Positions 3,545 through 6,239 of a stretch of DNA of 6,239 nt are shown in pieces. Each line of letters starts with the position of its first letter. The stretch's first letter is position 1. Origin of the DNA: Fimbriimonadaceae bacterium (GTDB lineage Bacteria; Armatimonadota; Fimbriimonadia; Fimbriimonadales; Fimbriimonadaceae); the NCBI GenBank assembly GCA_022402505.1, contig JAKRSE010000368.1, positions 1 through 6,239 on the forward strand, in the 5' to 3' direction. The position numbers and the translations under genes were made by a program. The notes beneath the pieces are model-generated. The model did not search any database. It was not told where the DNA came from and was given only the letters and a program-made list of their open reading frames with translations.

Positions 3545-6239
3545 GGCTTCGCCTCCGAGGCCGAGGCCTCCATGAACTCCATCGGCTCCGGCTGCAGGCG
3601 GGTCTGCACCCGCACGAACCGCGCCGGATCGAAACCGTCGATCAGCCGTTCGGCGACCCGGCTCCCGGTGGCGTCCAGGTGCTTCTTCAGCAGGTCGCGG
3701 ACCACGGTCTGATCTTCGGAATCCAGCGGCGAGGCGGCGACATAGTCCTGATTGAGGCAGTCGAGGAAGGTTTCGGCTTCGGCGGAATCGGCCGGTGGGA
3801 GCAGAAGGTAGACGGTGCCGCCGGTCATTCCTGATCCCAGATTCAGCCCGACCGAGCCGAGCACAAGGGCCGTCCCGCCCGTCATGTATTGGAAGGCGTT
3901 TGCCTCCACGCCCTCCACCACGATCTGCGGTCCTTCGCCCTCGTGGCTCCGGCGGAGGCAGATCCCGAACCGGTTCCCCGCCCGCCCGGCGATGAAGATC
4001 GAACCCCCGCGCGCTCCGTAGCCGAAGGCGTTGCCCACCAGCCCGAGCCCGGACTCGCCGCTCTCCGAGGTGAGGATGAGGCGGCCGCCGTAAGCCCCGG
4101 TCCAGCAGGAATCGGCCGCGAGGCCCCTCATGCGGTACTCCATTCCCGGCAGGGAATAGGCGGCATAGAAGTGGCCGGCAGCACCTTCGTGCTCCATGAT
4201 GATTCGGCCTTGATCCAGGCCGAGATCGCCCCGGGCTCGTGCGATTTCGCCCGCTGCCTGAACCCCGACGCACCGCGATTCGTTCGTCAGCTTCCCGCTC
4301 AGCCGGACCGTTTCGCCGGCCATCGCCCGCTCGGCCGCGTCAATCTCTTCGGTGCGTCGGCCGGGGGTGTGGGCGGCGAACTGATCGGCGAGGCTCCGCC
4401 GAGTGACGTTTTCCGGGCCGGGCGCAAGGAGATCGTCCAGCTTGAGCCGAGCCGCCTTGCCCGTGAGGCCGGACCGCTTCTGCAGCCGCGTCCGATCGCC
4501 CACCACTTCGCCGAGAGACCGGATTCCCAGCCCGGCCATCGTTTCCCGCATCTCGTGGGCCGTGTGCCAGAGCATCCGGGCGATGTGCCTCGCCTTGCCG
4601 CTGAACTTGGCCACCAGCAGGGGGTCCTGGGTGGCGACACCCGGCGCGCAGCCCAGCCGCCGGGTTCCGGTCGGGTCGTTGGGAAGCGGACCGGCCAGGT
4701 GGCACTTTCTCAGCATGGAGCAACCGATGGAGATCAGCAGGTTCGTTCCGAAGCCCACCCGGTCTGCACCGAGGAGGATCATCTTGAGGGCGTGGTCGCC
4801 GTGCTGGATCCCTCCGTCCACGCTCAGTTCCACCAAATGGCGGGAACCGTTCTCGATCAGGGTGTCATGGATTCTCGGAAGGACGGCCATGGCGGGCGCA
4901 CCTGCATGCTTCTGGTCAACCCGCTTGGCGGCGCCGGTTCCGCCGCTGCCGTCGGAGATGTGCAGGCGGGTCGCCCCGGCGTTCACTCCGCCGAGACAGA
5001 CCATCTCGATCCCGGTGGTGGCGACGTACTTCAGGGCACAACTCACCTTTTGGTTGAGATGTCGCCAGCTTTCCAGCATCAGCTTCACATCCTCGATGCT
5101 GTAGAGGTTGTGGTTGATCGGCGGGCTCACCAGCTCGTAGCCGGGGTTGCATCCTCGCCTCTGCGCGACAAGCGGGCTCACCTTGCGTCCCGGCAGCTGG
5201 CCGCCCTTGCCCGGCTTGGCTCCCTGAGCGAACTTGATCTCGGCCTCGTCGGCCCGAGCGGCGGTCATCGGAGTGATCGTGAATCGGCCGCCGGCGTATT
5301 GGATCGAGCGATTGCCGTCAGCGGTTCCGATCCGGTCCTTGTCGAAGCCCCCTTCGCCGCTGTTGGCGATCGGGCCGACCCCGGGCGGAAGCGGAACCCC
5401 CTCCCCGGCCGACTTCATCAGGCAGAGCCGATGCAGGATGTTCATCGAACGGGCCACGGCTCGGTGAGCGGGCTCGCTGAGGGCGCCTTCGCTCATGCCG
5501 GGAGCCATGAATCGCCAGAGGATGTTCTGCACCGGCTCCACCTCGTCCAGGGGAATCGGCGGCCGCTCGGCAAATTCCAGGCAGTCGAGAAGCGAGGTCA
5601 CCGGCCGGCGACGGATGAGGTCGGTGTAGGCGGCGAAGCTCTCCCGAGATCCGGGCTCGCCTGCCGCCGACTTGGAGGAGTAGCCCGAGGCCGACTGCAG
5701 ATGCCGAACGACCAGGGCGTTGTTGGCATGGGGACGACCGTCTCGCGTGTGCCGGTACTCTCCTGCATCCACAAGATTCACCGTTTGGTTGACATCCGCA
5801 AACGCAGTCTGGTGGAAACCGTGCCACTCCCGATCCAGGTCCTCGGCCCCGATCCCTTCCAGGTGGCCTGGGACTCCGGGGAATTCGGACGCGAGGAAGC
5901 TCCGATCGAGGCCGATCGCCTCCGCCAGGCGCGACCCGCAATAGGCGCTGCTGGGCGTGATTCCGATCATCGACATCGCCTCGAGCACCCCGGCCCGGAG
6001 TCCCTTCAGATACTTCGCCTCGGCCTCACCGACCGAGAGGCAGCCCAGCCAGGGGTTCACCAGATCGGCGCCCATCGCCAGGTGGAGGGCGGCCTGATGG
6101 ATGTCCCAGAGCCCGGATTCGCAGACCAGGCCGATCCGCTGACGCCGGTTCAGCCGGATCAGCTCCTCATGAACCCGGCTGACCGTCCGCAGGCTGGGCA
6201 GAGCCGCCCGCACCTCTCCGGCGCCGGCGTCCGAGAGCA
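3541..6239 (-). CDS. gltB: Glutamate synthase (GOGAT) large-subunit homologue, C-terminal ~898 residues (5' end outside window)
   Basis: The frame is open through the right edge; GTG at 6213 is internal, because matching family sequence continues upstream of it. The part seen starts late in the GOGAT central domain ('GADLVNPWLGCLSVGEAEAK', 'YCGSRLAEAIGL'). The FMN-binding synthase domain follows at about 5500-4480, with 'GMSEGALS', 'NSGEGGFDKDR', 'KFAQGAKPGKGGQLPGRKVS', 'SGGTGAAK', 'GADRVGFGT' and the Fe-S cysteines. The GXGXG beta-helix domain spans about 4330-3800, ending in 'YMTGGTALVLGS' and 'GSGMTGGTVYLL', and a family-typical tail ('LLKKHLDATGS') closes it. In the canonical enzyme this half turns 2-oxoglutarate plus ammonia from glutamine into glutamate in the cytoplasm; the glutaminase domain would lie beyond the edge. 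Oddities are a CX5CX17C cluster motif, an insertion before 'NSGEGG', and an altered FMN loop. No gltD-like small subunit lies downstream, so the electron donor is unknown. The family call is firm; classical GOGAT activity is less certain. Confidence 0.92.
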   Translation of the reverse strand, partial: LSDAGAGEVRAALPSLRTVSRVHEELIRLNRRQRIGLVCESGLWDIHQAALHLAMGADLVNPWLGCLSVGEAEAKYLKGLRAGVLEAMSMIGITPSSAYCGSRLAEAIGLDRSFLASEFPGVPGHLEGIGAEDLDREWHGFHQTAFADVNQTVNLVDAGEYRHTRDGRPHANNALVVRHLQSASGYSSKSAAGEPGSRESFAAYTDLIRRRPVTSLLDCLEFAERPPIPLDEVEPVQNILWRFMAPGMSEGALSEPAHRAVARSMNILHRLCLMKSAGEGVPLPPGVGPIANSGEGGFDKDRIGTADGNRSIQYAGGRFTITPMTAARADEAEIKFAQGAKPGKGGQLPGRKVSPLVAQRRGCNPGYELVSPPINHNLYSIEDVKLMLESWRHLNQKVSCALKYVATTGIEMVCLGGVNAGATRLHISDGSGGTGAAKRVDQKHAGAPAMAVLPRIHDTLIENGSRHLVELSVDGGIQHGDHALKMILLGADRVGFGTNLLISIGCSMLRKCHLAGPLPNDPTGTRRLGCAPGVATQDPLLVAKFSGKARHIARMLWHTAHEMRETMAGLGIRSLGEVVGDRTRLQKRSGLTGKAARLKLDDLLAPGPENVTRRSLADQFAAHTPGRRTEEIDAAERAMAGETVRLSGKLTNESRCVGVQAAGEIARARGDLGLDQGRIIMEHEGAAGHFYAAYSLPGMEYRMRGLAADSCWTGAYGGRLILTSESGESGLGLVGNAFGYGARGGSIFIAGRAGNRFGICLRRSHEGEGPQIVVEGVEANAFQYMTGGTALVLGSVGLNLGSGMTGGTVYLLLPPADSAEAETFLDCLNQDYVAASPLDSEDQTVVRDLLKKHLDATGSRVAERLIDGFDPARFVRVQTRLQPEPMEFMEASASEAKP
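3552..3556 (-). promoter_or_regulatory. Shine-Dalgarno site of the PAQR gene
   Basis: On the minus strand GGAGG is followed by a 7-base spacer and then ATG at 3544. The site lies inside the last codons of the glutamate synthase gene. It fixes the start of the downstream gene and shows that this genome does use canonical Shine-Dalgarno sites, in contrast to the two divergent starts on the left. Confidence 0.85.
4648..4722 (-). other. Fe-S cluster cysteine motif with insertion (CX5CX17C) in the glutamate synthase
   Basis: Reading on the minus strand, Cys codons lie at 4722-4720, 4704-4702 and 4650-4648. The peptide runs from 'CSMLRKCHLAG' through a proline- and arginine-containing stretch to 'LGCAPGVATQDP'. 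Canonical glutamate synthases have CX5CX4C followed by P-V-G-V-A-T-Q, ligating a [3Fe-4S] cluster. All three cysteines and the trailing GVATQDP are kept here, so the cluster is probably retained, with an extra 13-residue loop between the second and third ligands. Confidence 0.85.

Noticed and set aside
2636..3712. 358-codon plus-strand frame across the convergent junction
   Set aside because: It is low-complexity charged sequence (Arg, Asp, Gln, His) lying opposite the PAQR gene and in another frame of the glycosidase gene. It has no motif or start signal.
3545..4273. Upstream in-frame extension of the PAQR gene to a 455-residue protein
   Set aside because: The extension overlaps the glutamate synthase in another frame and is Arg/Pro/Gly-rich. 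The family N-terminus, Shine-Dalgarno and ATGA overlap all fix the start at 3544.
6211..6213. GTG as the start of the glutamate synthase
   Set aside because: Codons upstream to the window edge stay open, and the sequence on both sides fits the GOGAT central domain. The true start is outside the window.

Overview
The window comes from a GC-rich bacterium with very tightly packed genes. There is no rRNA, tRNA, CRISPR array, insertion sequence or phage gene to fix the taxonomy. A LacI-type regulator divergent from a large six-hairpin glycosidase, next to an unusual glutamate synthase, would suit a polysaccharide-degrading lineage such as Verrucomicrobiota or Planctomycetota. That placement is a low-confidence inference.

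Layout from left to right. (1) Bases 1-180, minus strand: the first 60 residues of a LacI-family transcriptional regulator, cut by the window edge. (2) Bases 181-254: a 74-bp divergent intergenic region holding a 23-bp imperfect palindrome (232-254) that abuts the next start codon, a good candidate operator. (3) Bases 255-2915, plus strand: an 886-residue GH78-type (alpha-L-rhamnosidase-like) glycosidase with the family's acidic catalytic motif and no signal peptide. (4) Bases 2906-3544, minus strand: a 212-residue hemolysin III / PAQR-type membrane protein, convergent with the glycosidase gene. The two 3' ends overlap by 10 bp in a perfect palindrome, so both proteins end in Gln-Ala-stop. (5) Bases 3541-6239, minus strand: the C-terminal ~898 residues of a glutamate synthase large-subunit homologue (end of the central domain, FMN/Fe-S synthase domain, GXGXG beta-helix). 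Its N-terminal glutaminase part would lie beyond the right edge. Its stop overlaps the start of the PAQR gene in an ATGA.

Two functional units are therefore visible. On the left is a probably sugar-responsive regulator/glycosidase pair, in which the LacI protein would repress the glycosidase and perhaps itself from the shared intergenic region. On the right is a translationally coupled glutamate synthase-PAQR pair read leftwards. The units converge at 2906-2915 with no room for an intergenic terminator.

I see no complete new defence or mobile system. The most unusual signal is in the glutamate synthase. The third cysteine of the [3Fe-4S] motif is displaced by a 13-residue insertion (CX5CX17C instead of CX5CX4C), there is a second ~23-residue insertion near the start of the FMN domain, and the FMN loop differs from the usual sequence. 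Together these point to a divergent GOGAT-like subfamily.
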